Source: Bradyrhizobium diazoefficiens
Lineage (GTDB): Bacteria > Pseudomonadota > Alphaproteobacteria > Rhizobiales > Xanthobacteraceae
Assembly: GCF_016616885.1 (NCBI RefSeq)
Contig: NZ_CP067102.1
Location: forward strand, 1,206,501 to 1,270,500
DNA length: 64,000 nucleotides
Direction: 5' to 3'
A model generated the notes under the pieces. That model was given only the letters and a program-made list of their open reading frames with translations. It was not told the DNA's origin and ran no database searches. Each line of letters begins with the position of its first letter. Position 1 is the stretch's first letter. Below, piece by piece: positions 17,097-25,878 of this stretch. The translations under genes and the position numbers were made by a program.

Positions 17097-17654
17097 ATGG
17101 ATCGTCCATTGATCGTACCCGCCAGGGGGCTCCTGGACGCGGGAACCGGCAAGCCGATAAGTGACGAGTTTTTCGGCGCCATCAGGGTTGATCTCGCCGA
17201 CAAGGGCTTCTTTATCACGGCGGCCGATGACCTCATCACCTGGGCGCGAAGCGGCTCATTGATGTGGATGACGTTCGGGCTCGCCTGTTGCGCAATCGAA
17301 ATGATGCAGATGGCGATGCCGCGCTACGACGCGGAGCGGTTCGGATTTGCGCCGCGCGCCAGCCCGAGACAGTCGGATGTCATGATCGTGGCCGGCACGT
17401 TATGCAACAAAATGGCACCTGCACTGCGCAAAGTGTACGACCAGATGCCGGAACCGCGATATGTGATCTCGATGGGGTCATGCGCCAATGGTGGGGGTTA
17501 CTATCACTATTCCTATTCGGTGACCCGCGGGTGCGATCGCATTGTTCCCGTCGACATCTACGTTCCCGGTTGTCCACCGACGGCAGAGGCGCTGCTCTAC
17601 GGCGTGATGCTTCTGCAAAAGAAGATCCGCCGGACCGGGACGATCGAGCGTTGA
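17097..17654 (+). CDS. nuoB: NADH-quinone oxidoreductase subunit B (stand-alone copy)
   Basis: A 185-residue NuoB, which holds Fe-S cluster N2 next to the quinone site of complex I. All four cluster cysteines are present: the tandem pair in [11 protein letters not shown], one in GTLCNKM and one in [21 protein letters not shown] precedes the ATG. No nuoA or nuoC flanks it; the only other nuo gene in the window is nuoD, 6 kb away on the opposite strand. NuoB and NuoD are direct partners in the Q-module, so these two orphan copies may work as a set, replacing the standard subunits under some condition. Confidence 0.95.
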   Translation: MDRPLIVPARGLLDAGTGKPISDEFFGAIRVDLADKGFFITAADDLITWARSGSLMWMTFGLACCAIEMMQMAMPRYDAERFGFAPRASPRQSDVMIVAGTLCNKMAPALRKVYDQMPEPRYVISMGSCANGGGYYHYSYSVTRGCDRIVPVDIYVPGCPPTAEALLYGVMLLQKKIRRTGTIER

Positions 17655-17760
17655 ATTTGACCTACTGTGTGCGGCGGCCGCTTCAGCTCAGGTCAAACAC
17701 GATGCTCGTCGTGACGAGGCCGAGCGCTACCGCCGCGACAGGCAACAACATATCGCCGGT

Positions 17761-17785
17761 GGAACTGCCCGGCGGCAGTCTTGTT
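17761..17785 (+). promoter_or_regulatory. Candidate EcfG-type general stress promoter
   Basis: GGAAC at 17761-17765, a 17-base spacer and GTT at 17783-17785 fit GGAAC-N16-TGTT. It lies about 96 bases upstream of the htrA-like start at 17882 and points toward it, in the only intergenic gap before that gene. Confidence 0.5.
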
Positions 17786-17881
17786 GGGTCGATTTAGTCC
17801 GCACATCCGGCACTGCCGCTGCATTCGAGAGCGCGGGGGTGCGATGCGGTGGCGTCCACGTCGGTCAAATGGGAACAAGCG

Positions 17882-19096
17882 ATGGAAGCAGAGATAGCTC
17901 GCGCGGGTTTAATTCGCGATTGGCGTCGACCCTCCGCGATCGGCGGAACAGTCGCTGTTGCGATCCTTATGATCGCAAGCCTGGCGCAGGGACATGCCGT
18001 CAATTTCCATGGTCAACCTCTCGCAGAGACCGGGCACGCGGTATGGCAGCATCAAGTTGCGGACGCCTCCCATGATGCAGGACCCGGTAGTTTCGCCGAT
18101 CTCGCCGAGAAAGTTGCACCGGCTGTGATCGCGGTCAGCGCCAAGACCGGTGCAACGCTCCAAGCTTTCCCGAATCGACGGCGTGGCCCCAGAAACGAAA
18201 GTTCGGCTCCGCATGCTCCCGAGCAGGGACAGGACAGGGGCGAACTCGTCTCGATGGGGTCTGGCTTCCTCATCTCGCCGGACGGTTATGCCGTGACCAA
18301 CAGCCACGTCGTTGAAGACAGCGATACGGCCGAGATCAGCACCAGTGACAACAAGACCTATTCAGCCAAGGTCATCGGAAAGGATGCGCTGAGCGATCTT
18401 GCCCTGATGAAAGTCGAAGGGCGCAGCGATTTCGCTTATGTAAAGCTCGCCGACCAGCCACCGCGCGTCGGTGATTGGGTGCTTGCCGTCGGCAATTCGT
18501 TCGGACTCGGGGGCTCGGTTACGGCCGGTATCGTTTCAGCGCGCGAGCGCAATCTCGAGATCAGTTCGTCGGAGGATTTCCTCCAGATCGACGCGCCGAT
18601 CAACAACGGCGCTTCCGGCGGTCCGAGCTTCAATACCCAGGGTGAGGTCGTCGGCGTCAACAGCATGATCCTTTCACCCGGGGGAGGCTCCGCGGGCATC
18701 GCTTTCGCAATCCCCGCCGACACGGTCAAGGCGGTGATACCGCAACTGAAGGACAGGGGCGCGGTGACGCGCGGGTGGATCGGGGCGGAAGTTCAATCGG
18801 TCACCCCTGACATCGCCGAGAGTCTTGCCGCGAACAACCCTCATGGCGCGATCGTGGTCAGTGTTCAGGACAACGGTCCGGCTGCGAAGGCCGGCTTAAG
18901 AAGCGGGGACGTGATCTCCTCGTTACGTAATGAGCCGATCAAGAGCGCCAACGAATTGACCAAGAAGATCCATGTGATGGCGCCCGGCTCTTCGGCGCAG
19001 TTCACTGTGCTGCGGCAAGGAAAAGAGAGCTCCTTGAGCGTGACCTTGGGCCGGCTGCCCGACCAATCCAGCTCGCCCGCGGCCGATCCAAGATAG
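17882..19096 (+). CDS. HtrA/DegP-type periplasmic serine protease with PDZ domain
   Basis: About 404 residues: an N-terminal membrane anchor or signal (about residues 20-37), a trypsin-like protease domain and one clear PDZ domain (about 290-390, GPAAKAGLRSGDVISSL). The triad is present: His142 in TNSHVV, Asp172 in LSDLALM, Ser245 in NNGASGGPSF. The usual NSGGP is here ASGGP; the serine is kept. HtrA proteases degrade or refold misfolded envelope proteins. With only one PDZ it is DegS/HtrB-like rather than full DegP. An in-frame GTG at 17849 is a possible earlier start. The upstream stress-promoter candidate fits its role. Confidence 0.9.
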   Translation: MEAEIARAGLIRDWRRPSAIGGTVAVAILMIASLAQGHAVNFHGQPLAETGHAVWQHQVADASHDAGPGSFADLAEKVAPAVIAVSAKTGATLQAFPNRRRGPRNESSAPHAPEQGQDRGELVSMGSGFLISPDGYAVTNSHVVEDSDTAEISTSDNKTYSAKVIGKDALSDLALMKVEGRSDFAYVKLADQPPRVGDWVLAVGNSFGLGGSVTAGIVSARERNLEISSSEDFLQIDAPINNGASGGPSFNTQGEVVGVNSMILSPGGGSAGIAFAIPADTVKAVIPQLKDRGAVTRGWIGAEVQSVTPDIAESLAANNPHGAIVVSVQDNGPAAKAGLRSGDVISSLRNEPIKSANELTKKIHVMAPGSSAQFTVLRQGKESSLSVTLGRLPDQSSSPAADPR

Positions 19097-19200
19097 CGCC
19101 AGACGCGGCTTCGCGTGGAGTTGCATTGGGCGCGGAGGACTTGGACTAAACGCCATTCGTTGCTTCGAGCGAGCTCTGTGGCTTGACACCTGCCACCAAT

Positions 19201-19215
19201 GTTCTCATTATGTTC
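19201..19215 (+). promoter_or_regulatory. LexA (SOS) box of dinB
   Basis: GTTCTCATTATGTTC is an exact match to the alphaproteobacterial LexA operator GTTC-N7-GTTC. It lies 44 bases before the dinB start codon, so dinB should be derepressed after DNA damage. Confidence 0.85.
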
Positions 19216-19259
19216 TTTCTGCTGGAACGTCCTCGAAACGTCACGGGCGAACGATCGGG

Positions 19260-20507
19260 ATGGCAACGACAGCCACCATCCTGCACGCGGACTTGGATGC
19301 CTTCTATGCCTCGGTAGAGCAACTGCTTGACCCTTCGTTGCGCAGCAAACCAATCGCCGTCGGCGGTGGGGTTGTGCTTGCAGCTTCTTACGAGGCCCGG
19401 GCCTTCGGAGTGCGCGGGGGCATGCCGGGACGGCAGGCGCGCGAGCTCTGTCCGCAAATCACTTTTGTCAGTGGGCATTTTAGGGAATACCAACGATTGG
19501 GCGACGCCGCCATCGAGGTGATCGGCGATTTCACGCCGCTTGTGGAACGGATCTCCATCGACGAGGCGTTTGCCGACGTCGCAGGCTGCACCCATCTGTT
19601 CGGTCCGCCTGCCGAGATTGCGAGAACGATCCGCCAGCGCGTACGGGCAGAGCTTGGCCTTCCAATCTCAGTCGGTGTGGCGCGCACCAAGCATCTGGCA
19701 AAGATTGCCTCGCAAGTGGCCAAGCCCGACGGGCTGGTGGTCGTCGATCCCGACACAGAGCTCGAATTCCTTCACCGCTTGCCCGTCGAGCTGATGTGGG
19801 GAGTGGGCCCGGTCACGAAGGCGCGGCTCGCCGAGATGGGCGTGCTGACGATCGGCGAGCTGGCAAAGACACCCGGATGGTCGCTCGAGCGGTTGCTCGG
19901 TCCCGCGGCCGGAGAGAAGCTTGCTGCACTGGCGTGGAATCGCGATCCACGGGCAATCAAGGCTCACCGCCGGGCCCGATCGGCAGGAGCACAATCGGCC
20001 ATTGGCAGGAAACCTGCCGAAGAGCAAGTTTTTCGACCAACCCTGCTTCACCTTGCCGACCGAATCGGCACTCGGCTCCGCGCCAAATCCAGGCCTGGTC
20101 GAACCGTGACGGTCCGCGTTCGCTTCGGCAATCTGAATTCGGCTACTCGGTCAGTAACGCTCGACGCACCAATTTCCGCGACCGTGATCCTCGCCGAGAT
20201 TGCCGAGGATCTCGTGCGGGCGGTCCTTGCAGAACACCATCATGAGAAGATCATCTCGCTCCTGGCGATCTCCGTGTCGCATCTCGAAGAGCGCTGGGAT
20301 CTGGAGCTTGAGCTTCCGCTCGGACTTCACGATGACCGCCGCCGCCCCGGCAGCAAAATTGGCATGGCACGATGGGCGGCTGACCGTGCCGTCGACAAGA
20401 TCCGCGATCGCTTCGGGTGGGATGCGATTGGATATGGCTCGGTCGCGCTGGGTATCTCTCGTTCCGTTCCCGACGAGTTTCGCGAGCTCGCCGAAAAGGA
20501 CCTGTGA
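19260..20507 (+). CDS. dinB: DNA polymerase IV
   Basis: A 415-residue Y-family translesion polymerase. The palm metals are bound by HADLDAFYASVEQ (Asp11) and SIDEAFADV (Asp-Glu near residue 105); GVARTKHLAKIAS and the thumb helix-hairpin-helix (LPVELMWGVGPVTKARL) follow, then the little-finger domain. It copies past DNA lesions at the cost of accuracy. The upstream LexA box makes it an SOS gene. The C terminus (VPDEFRELAEKDL) does not show an obvious E. coli-like clamp-binding QLVLGL. Confidence 0.95.
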   Translation: MATTATILHADLDAFYASVEQLLDPSLRSKPIAVGGGVVLAASYEARAFGVRGGMPGRQARELCPQITFVSGHFREYQRLGDAAIEVIGDFTPLVERISIDEAFADVAGCTHLFGPPAEIARTIRQRVRAELGLPISVGVARTKHLAKIASQVAKPDGLVVVDPDTELEFLHRLPVELMWGVGPVTKARLAEMGVLTIGELAKTPGWSLERLLGPAAGEKLAALAWNRDPRAIKAHRRARSAGAQSAIGRKPAEEQVFRPTLLHLADRIGTRLRAKSRPGRTVTVRVRFGNLNSATRSVTLDAPISATVILAEIAEDLVRAVLAEHHHEKIISLLAISVSHLEERWDLELELPLGLHDDRRRPGSKIGMARWAADRAVDKIRDRFGWDAIGYGSVALGISRSVPDEFRELAEKDL

Positions 20508-20610
20508 CCGCCACCGAACACCGATGTACGCCGAAGAGCCTTTTTTCAAGGGCTTCCGAGCACTGCGCGGATGGTTACGGACGCTTGGGAACGGGCTTGA
20601 ACAGCCTGTT

Positions 20611-20695
20611 TGGTGCCCCTGGCCGGAATCGAACCAGCACTCCTTGCGGAACTCGATTTTGAGTCGAGCGCGTCTACCAGTTCCGCCACAGGGGC
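20611..20695 (-). tRNA. tRNA-Leu (anticodon CAA)
   Basis: An 85-base cloverleaf on the minus strand with encoded CCA. The acceptor stem pairs GCCCCTG (20695-20689) with CAGGGGC (20621-20615). The anticodon arm CTCGA-CTCAAAA-TCGAG gives CAA, reading UUG. A long variable arm typical of leucine and the T-loop GGTTCGATTCC are present. Confidence 0.96.
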
Positions 20696-20852
20696 CCTCG
20701 GTCGGTCCCAGGAAGGAAGCCTCGCGAAGCCGGCGGACTATAGCCATGGAAAAACCGGGGTCAACCCGCGCCAAAGTGATCCCGGGCGTTCTCGACAGGG
20801 GCTTGGGCCGGGGTTAGAGCCTTAAAGCCAAGCCTGATCCGGAGAGGCCGCC

Positions 20853-21395
20853 GTGACGACCCAGAGTGCTGCAATACCTGCATTTCGACCGGCCGCCAGT
20901 GCGCCTGCACTGACCGCCTCGCTGGCCGTCACCCTGATCGCGGCGGCGACGATTGCGGGGGCCTGGTTCTTCCAACTCGTGCTGGAGATCCTGCCCTGTC
21001 CGCTCTGCCTCGAGCAGCGCTACGCCTACTATCTCGCGATCCCGCTCGGTGCGCTCACGGCGCTGGCGGCGAGGGGCGGCGCGCCACGGCCGCTGCTGCT
21101 GGCCGGGCTCGCGATCCTTACGCTGGCCGCGCTCGCCAATGCCGGCCTCGGCACCTATCACTCGGGCGTCGAATGGGGATTTTGGAAGGGACCGACCGAA
21201 TGCACCGGTCCGGTTGTCAATCTCGGCAGCGCCGGCGATCTGCTGTCGCGGCTCGACACGGTCAAGGTGGTGCGCTGCGACGAGGTGCAGTGGCGCTTCC
21301 TCGGCCTCTCGCTGGCCGGCTACAACGTGCTGATTTCGCTGCTGATGGCCGCGATCGCGGCCTGGGGATTCGTGCGGACGGCAAAGCGCGCGTAG
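20853..21395 (+). CDS. Disulfide bond formation protein B family
   Basis: A 180-residue inner-membrane protein with four predicted helices. The first cysteine pair is CPLC (residues 49-52) after helix 1 and the second pair is split (TECTGP and VVRCDEV) in the second periplasmic loop, the DsbB layout that passes electrons from DsbA to quinones. GTG start with GGAGAGG upstream. It is the DsbB family; the exact DsbA partner is not in the window. It is convergent with the liv genes that follow. Confidence 0.93.
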   Translation: MTTQSAAIPAFRPAASAPALTASLAVTLIAAATIAGAWFFQLVLEILPCPLCLEQRYAYYLAIPLGALTALAARGGAPRPLLLAGLAILTLAALANAGLGTYHSGVEWGFWKGPTECTGPVVNLGSAGDLLSRLDTVKVVRCDEVQWRFLGLSLAGYNVLISLLMAAIAAWGFVRTAKRA

Positions 21396-21399
21396 CGCC

Positions 21400-21439
21400 T
21401 TTCACCTCTCCCGTTGGGGCCCGTTGGGGAGAGGTGAAA
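21400..21439. repeat. Inverted repeat / bidirectional terminator
   Basis: TTCACCTCTCC is mirrored by GGAGAGGTGAA around CGTTGGGGCCCGTTGG. It sits between the convergent dsbB-like and livF genes and is of the ctctcc-ttgggga-gagg type scattered in rhizobial intergenic DNA. It may end transcription from both sides. Confidence 0.55.
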
Positions 21440-21473
21440 CAGGGACAGCCTCTCGAATCCAATTCGTCGCGCT

Positions 21474-22205
21474 TTACAGCACGCTCTCACCTTCGTGCTG
21501 GAAGCCGAGATAGCTGGCCGCCACCCGCTCATTCGCCGCGATGTCGCTGGCTTTGCCGCTGAGCACGAACTCGCCGAGCTCCATCACGTAGGCCTGATCG
21601 GCGATCTTCAGCGCAGCCTGCGCGTTCTGCTCGACCAGCAGCACGGAGACGCCGCTCGCCCGCAGCTCAGTGATGATGCGGAAAATGTCGGCGACGATGA
21701 TCGGCGCAAGGCCGAGGCTCGGCTCGTCCAGCATCAAGAGCTTCGGGGCGCCCATCAGCGCGCGGCCCATGGCGAGCATCTGCTGCTCGCCGCCGGAGAG
21801 CGTGCCGGCGAGCTGCTTGCGCCGCTCCTTCAGCCGCGGGAACAGCGCATAGACCTGCTCCATCGAGGCCTTTGCCTTGCTTCTCTCGATGCGGAAAGCG
21901 CCTAGCTCGAGATTGTCCTCGACATTCATGGTCACGAACAATTCGCGGTGCTCAGGCACGAGGCCAAGCCCCATCGCGACGCGGTCCTCGATGTCGAGCC
22001 GGGCCAGATCCTGGCCAGCAAAGACGATGCGGCCCTTCAGCGGCAGGATGCCCATGATGGCCGACAGCAGCGTGGTCTTGCCGGCGCCGTTGGCGCCGAC
22101 GATGGTGACGATCTCATTCTCGCCGACTTCGAGCGCAACCGAGCGCACGGCCTCGACCTTGCCATAGGCGACATGCGCATCGGTGACGGACAACAGCGCG
22201 CTCAT
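21474..22205 (-). CDS. livF: Branched-chain/HAAT ABC transporter ATPase (LivF)
   Basis: A 243-residue ATPase: Walker A GANGAGKTT, Q-loop, signature LSGGEQQMLAMGRAL, Walker B LLMLDEPSLGLAP and H-loop region VLLVEQNAQ. The EQNAQAAL ending is typical of LivF. The ATG at 22205 overlaps the stop of the fused livMG gene (ATGA), so they are co-translated. A longer in-frame start inside livMG is rejected. It energises uptake of amino acids or other carboxylates with the permeases upstream. Confidence 0.92.
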   Translation of the reverse strand: MSALLSVTDAHVAYGKVEAVRSVALEVGENEIVTIVGANGAGKTTLLSAIMGILPLKGRIVFAGQDLARLDIEDRVAMGLGLVPEHRELFVTMNVEDNLELGAFRIERSKAKASMEQVYALFPRLKERRKQLAGTLSGGEQQMLAMGRALMGAPKLLMLDEPSLGLAPIIVADIFRIITELRASGVSVLLVEQNAQAALKIADQAYVMELGEFVLSGKASDIAANERVAASYLGFQHEGESVL

Positions 22206-23971
22206 GCCGCCACTCCGAGATAGGCCTTGATCACTTCCGGATTGGTCTTGATCGTGGCGGGCGTGCCTTCCGCTATCTTGGTACCGAAATCCAGCACCAC
22301 GATGCGGTCGGCGAGATTCATCACAAAGCCCATGTCGTGCTCGACCAGCAGCACGCTCATGCCGCCGTCGCGCAGATCGCGCAGCAGTTTCGCGAGCTGC
22401 TGCTTCTCCATGTGGCGCAGGCCGGCCGCGGGCTCGTCGAGCAGCAGCAGCATCGGATCGACGCACAGGGCACGGGCGATCTCGACGATGCGCTGCTGTC
22501 CCAGCGACAACGATCCTGCCAGTTGATGCATCTGGTCGGCAAGGCCGACGCGCTCGATCTGGCGGGCGGCTTCCGCAAGCAGTTTCGCTTCATCGGCGCG
22601 GTCGAGCCGCAGCATCGAGGCGAACGGCCCGGAATGGCCGCGCAGATGCGCGCCGATCGCGACATTCTCCAGCACGGTCATATCAGGCACGAGCTTGACG
22701 TGCTGGAAGGTTCTGCTGATGCCAAGCTTGACGATCTCCTGCGGCGGCGCGCGATCCACTTTCTTGCCCAGCACCGAGATCGAGCCCGAGGTCGCCGACA
22801 GCACGCCGGTGATCAGGTTGAAGGTGGTGCTCTTGCCGGCGCCGTTGGGTCCGATCAGCGCGACGATCTCGCGGGCCTGGACGTCGAAGGAGACGTTGTT
22901 GACCGCGACCACGCCGCCAAATTGTTTGCGCGCCTTCTCGACTTGAAGAAGGATGCTGGACTGACTGGGCGTGCGGGGGCGGGCCTCGAGCTTCAGTGAG
23001 GTGTCCGGCTTCCTGCCGCCGGTGCGCTCGGGCAGCAGCGACATCAGCCAGGGCCAGACGCCGCCAGGGGCAAGCTGGAGCAGCGCCACCAGCATGATGC
23101 CGAACACGATGGTCTCGAGCTGGCCCGAGCCGTGCAGGATCAGCGGCAGATAGCTTTGCAGCACCTCTTTCAGGATCACGACGATCGCCGCGCCCAACAC
23201 GCCGCCCCAGACATAGCCGGCGCCGCCGACCACCGCGATGAAGAGATATTCGATGCCGGCGTGGGCGCCGAACGGCGTCGGCGTCACTGCGCGCTGCAAA
23301 TGGGCGTAGAGCCAGCCGGAAAGGCCGGCGAGCACGGCGGCGTGGATGAACACCAGGAGCTTGGCGCGCGGCGTGTGCACACCGAACGCCTCTGCTGCCA
23401 CATGGCCGCGCCGTAGCGCGCGGATGGCGCGGCCGGTGCGGGAGTCCAGCAGGTTCATCGTGAGCAGGGCCGAGATCAGGACGGCGACCCAGATCGCGTA
23501 ATAGATCGAACCGGGCGAGAGCATTTTGTACGTGCCGATCGATAGCGGCGGGATCGCCGAGATGCCGTCGTTACGCCCAAGGAACTCCAGCTTGCTGAAG
23601 AGGTAGAACAGGCCGAGCCCCCAGGCCAGCGTGCCGAGTGGCAGATAATGGCCGGAGAGGCGGACTGTCACCAGGCCAAGCAGCACCGCGAGCAATCCAC
23701 TGACCACGAGCGACAGCGGCAAGGTCAGCCAGGGCGACAGGCCGTAGGCCGTCGTCAGCAGTGCAGTGGTGTAGGCGCCGAAGCCGACGAACGCAGCCTG
23801 GCCGAACGAGGTGAGGCCACCGACACCGGTGAGCAGCACGAGGCCCATCGCGACCAGCGCGGCGAGGCCGATATTGTCGAGCAGCACGATCCAGAACGGC
23901 GGCATGCCCGGGACGAACGGGATCGCTGCCATCAAAGCTGCGAAGATGAGGATGGGAAGCCGGCTCTGCAT
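22202..23971 (-). CDS. Fused LivM permease-LivG ATPase
   Basis: A 589-residue fusion. Residues 1 to about 310 are a LivM-type permease with many membrane helices ([17 protein letters not shown] near 50, the permease signature [17 protein letters not shown] near 180). Residues about 340-589 are a LivG ATPase: Walker [10 protein letters not shown], signature [15 protein letters not shown], Walker [27 protein letters not shown]. Such fusions occur in this transporter family and force one-to-one assembly of the LivM and LivG halves. It lies 7 bases downstream of livH and overlaps livF. Confidence 0.94.
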   Translation of the reverse strand: MQSRLPILIFAALMAAIPFVPGMPPFWIVLLDNIGLAALVAMGLVLLTGVGGLTSFGQAAFVGFGAYTTALLTTAYGLSPWLTLPLSLVVSGLLAVLLGLVTVRLSGHYLPLGTLAWGLGLFYLFSKLEFLGRNDGISAIPPLSIGTYKMLSPGSIYYAIWVAVLISALLTMNLLDSRTGRAIRALRRGHVAAEAFGVHTPRAKLLVFIHAAVLAGLSGWLYAHLQRAVTPTPFGAHAGIEYLFIAVVGGAGYVWGGVLGAAIVVILKEVLQSYLPLILHGSGQLETIVFGIMLVALLQLAPGGVWPWLMSLLPERTGGRKPDTSLKLEARPRTPSQSSILLQVEKARKQFGGVVAVNNVSFDVQAREIVALIGPNGAGKSTTFNLITGVLSATSGSISVLGKKVDRAPPQEIVKLGISRTFQHVKLVPDMTVLENVAIGAHLRGHSGPFASMLRLDRADEAKLLAEAARQIERVGLADQMHQLAGSLSLGQQRIVEIARALCVDPMLLLLDEPAAGLRHMEKQQLAKLLRDLRDGGMSVLLVEHDMGFVMNLADRIVVLDFGTKIAEGTPATIKTNPEVIKAYLGVAA

Positions 23972-23978
23972 CTTGGCG

Positions 23979-25019
23979 TCAGTCCTTCTCTTCCTCGACC
24001 GCGGGAGCTGCGAGCGACCGCAGCAGCAGCACGGGGATCAGGAGCATGAACACGATCACCTCCTTGTAGTTGGAGGCATAGAAGGACGAGAACGCCTCGA
24101 CGATGCCGACGAGGAGGGCTGCGACCGCCGTGAGCGGATAGCTGACGAGGCCGCCGATGATCGCGGCAACAAAGCCCTTCAGGCCGATCAGGAAGCCGCT
24201 GTCATAATAGAGCGTCGTGATCGGCACGATCATGATGCCCGACAGCGCGCCGATGACGGAGGCCAGCAGGAAGGCGATCTGGCCCGACAACGTGGTGCGG
24301 ATGCCGGCGAGCCGCGCCCCGAGCCGGTTGACGGCGGTGGCGCGCAACGCCTTGCCGTAAAGCGTCAGGCCGAAGAACAGCCAGAGCCCGACGATGAAGG
24401 CGATGGTGATGCCGTAGACCGTGATGCTTTGGCCGGTAAAGCGTAGCGAGCCCGCGGTGAAAGCGCTTGAAAGTACCGCGGGGCCGCGCTGGCCCTCGGC
24501 GCCGAAAAACAGGAGGCCCAGCCCCTGCAGTGCCAGATGCACGCCAACCGAGGCGATCAGCAGGACCAGCACCGAGGTGTGGGCCAGCGGCTGGAACGCG
24601 ATGCGGTAGAGATAGAGGCCGATCATGGCCACGATCACCAGCGACAGTGCGATGCAGACCGCGACCGGCGGCTTCTGGGCCGCGAAGTAGATCGTCAGCG
24701 CCAGCACGATCGACGGCAGCACGATGTTGGCGAGGACGCTGCGGAGGATCAGCCGGCCGTGCAGCGCCTTGCGGGCCACGAACAGGTCGAAGGCGCAGGC
24801 GCCGATGCCCATGGCCAATGCAAGCTTGGCCGTGCCCGGCATCTGGCCCGAGGCCAGCGAGGCATAGGTCAGCGCACCATAGGTGACGAATTCGCCCTGG
24901 GGGATGAGGATGACGCGGGTGACGGCGAACACCAGCACCAGCGCCAGGCCGAGCAGCGCATAGATCGCGCCATTGGTAATTCCGTCCTGCAGCAGGAACA
25001 GCATGATGGTGGTGTTCAA
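23979..25019 (-). CDS. livH: Branched-chain/HAAT ABC transporter permease (LivH)
   Basis: A 346-residue integral membrane protein with about eight helices. The N terminus DGITNGAIYALLGLALVLVFAVTRV and the PQGEFVTYGAL segment are LivH hallmarks; the cytoplasmic loop GKALRATAVNRLGARLAGI is the ATPase-contact EAA-like loop. It is somewhat longer than typical LivH (about 290-300) because of extra helices around residues 95-140. First gene of the livH-livMG-livF operon, which has no substrate-binding protein of its own; the tandem binding proteins further on could serve it. Divergent from a MarR regulator. Confidence 0.92.
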   Translation of the reverse strand: MNTTIMLFLLQDGITNGAIYALLGLALVLVFAVTRVILIPQGEFVTYGALTYASLASGQMPGTAKLALAMGIGACAFDLFVARKALHGRLILRSVLANIVLPSIVLALTIYFAAQKPPVAVCIALSLVIVAMIGLYLYRIAFQPLAHTSVLVLLIASVGVHLALQGLGLLFFGAEGQRGPAVLSSAFTAGSLRFTGQSITVYGITIAFIVGLWLFFGLTLYGKALRATAVNRLGARLAGIRTTLSGQIAFLLASVIGALSGIMIVPITTLYYDSGFLIGLKGFVAAIIGGLVSYPLTAVAALLVGIVEAFSSFYASNYKEVIVFMLLIPVLLLRSLAAPAVEEEKD

Positions 25020-25108
25020 GACCGGACGCTCCCCCTCAAAAGTCCGGACCGGTCTCCGCGATCGCGGTGGATGGTCCGTTCACAGCCATTGAAATACGCT
25101 GACGATAT

Positions 25109-25127
25109 TTGATATAGTCCATAACAA
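25109..25127. promoter_or_regulatory. Candidate MarR operator
   Basis: TTGATATAGTCCATAACAA is an imperfect palindrome (arms TTGATAT and ATAACAA, 6 of 7 pairs) in an unusually AT-rich stretch between the divergent livH (25019) and MarR (25197) genes. Size and location suit a MarR dimer. Confidence 0.45.
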
Positions 25128-25196
25128 TTATTAAATATAATCTCAAGGGCAGCGAAAGACCTGTCCCGAATTTAGCGGGATTGCGAGCATGAGGCG

Positions 25197-25730
25197 ATGA
25201 CCGTTTCCAAAACCGCTGAAAAGTCTTCTGAAAAGCCGTCCGACGCGGCCAAGGGCCGCAAGGATGCCGCCGAGGGGCAGGTGCAGGGTTCTGCCGAAGC
25301 CCTCCAGCTCGGCGAGCTCTCGGAACAGCTCGGCTACGTGCTGAAACGGGCGCAGCTCAAGGTATTCGAGAACTTTTTGCGCTGCATGGCCTCGCTCCAG
25401 CTGACGCCGGCGCAGTTCTCGGTGCTGCTGCTGGTGGAGAAGAACCCGGGCCGTAACCAGACCGAGGTCGCCTCCACCCTCGGCATCCTCAGGCCGAATT
25501 TCGTGGCCCTACTCGACAATCTCGAAAGCCGCGACCTCTGCGCCCGGATCCGCTCCACCAACGACCGCCGTTCGCACATCCTCGTGCTGACCGACAAAGG
25601 CAAGGCCGTGCTGACGCGGGCGAAGAAGCTGGTTGCCACCAAGCACGAGTCGAGGCTGAACGAGCTGCTCGGGCAGGCCAACCGCGAAGCCCTGATCGAG
25701 ATGCTGTCGAAGATCGCCAACGAGTTTTGA
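25197..25730 (+). CDS. MarR-family transcriptional regulator
   Basis: A 177-residue winged-helix regulator. The first 37 residues are a charged, low-complexity extension (KTAEKSSEKPSDAAKGRK). The MarR core follows: LTPAQFSVLLLVEKNPGRNQTEVASTLGILRPNFVALLDNLESRDLCARIRSTNDRRSHILVLTDKG, with the wing DRRSH. Such regulators often bind aromatic or CoA-linked ligands and repress neighbouring genes. Divergent arrangement suggests it controls itself and the livH-livMG-livF operon, possibly through the palindrome at 25109-25127. Confidence 0.88.
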   Translation: MTVSKTAEKSSEKPSDAAKGRKDAAEGQVQGSAEALQLGELSEQLGYVLKRAQLKVFENFLRCMASLQLTPAQFSVLLLVEKNPGRNQTEVASTLGILRPNFVALLDNLESRDLCARIRSTNDRRSHILVLTDKGKAVLTRAKKLVATKHESRLNELLGQANREALIEMLSKIANEF

Positions 25731-25738
25731 GGCCCGGC

Positions 25739-25859
25739 TGTCATCGCCCGCCTTGTGCGCTTTTGCGCACTGGGGCGGGCGATCCAGTATTCCGAGACGA
25801 TTGTGATTGATCGAGAGGCCGCAGCGTACTGGATTTCCCGCCTTCGCGGGGCATGACAG
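25739..25859. repeat. Two-hairpin intergenic repeat (family A)
   Basis: A first hairpin pairs ATCGCCCGCC...GTGCGC with GCGCAC...GGCGGGCGAT; a second part carries CCAGTA and its mirror TACTGG and ends in GCATGACA, mirroring the TGTCAT start. Closely related copies lie at 42218-42344 (reverse) and, more distantly, 43558-43673. Non-coding. Confidence 0.7.
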
Positions 25860-25878
25860 CGAGATCGGAACTCACGCC

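Noticed and set aside
17264-17797. 177-codon frame overlapping nuoB and running past it, ending in a 31-codon tail from 17702
   Set aside because: Mostly a shadow of nuoB; the short tail has no ribosome-binding site or family.
20611-20695. tRNA-Leu as attachment site of a genomic island
   Set aside because: No integrase, no direct repeat of the tRNA end found, and flanking genes look like core genes.
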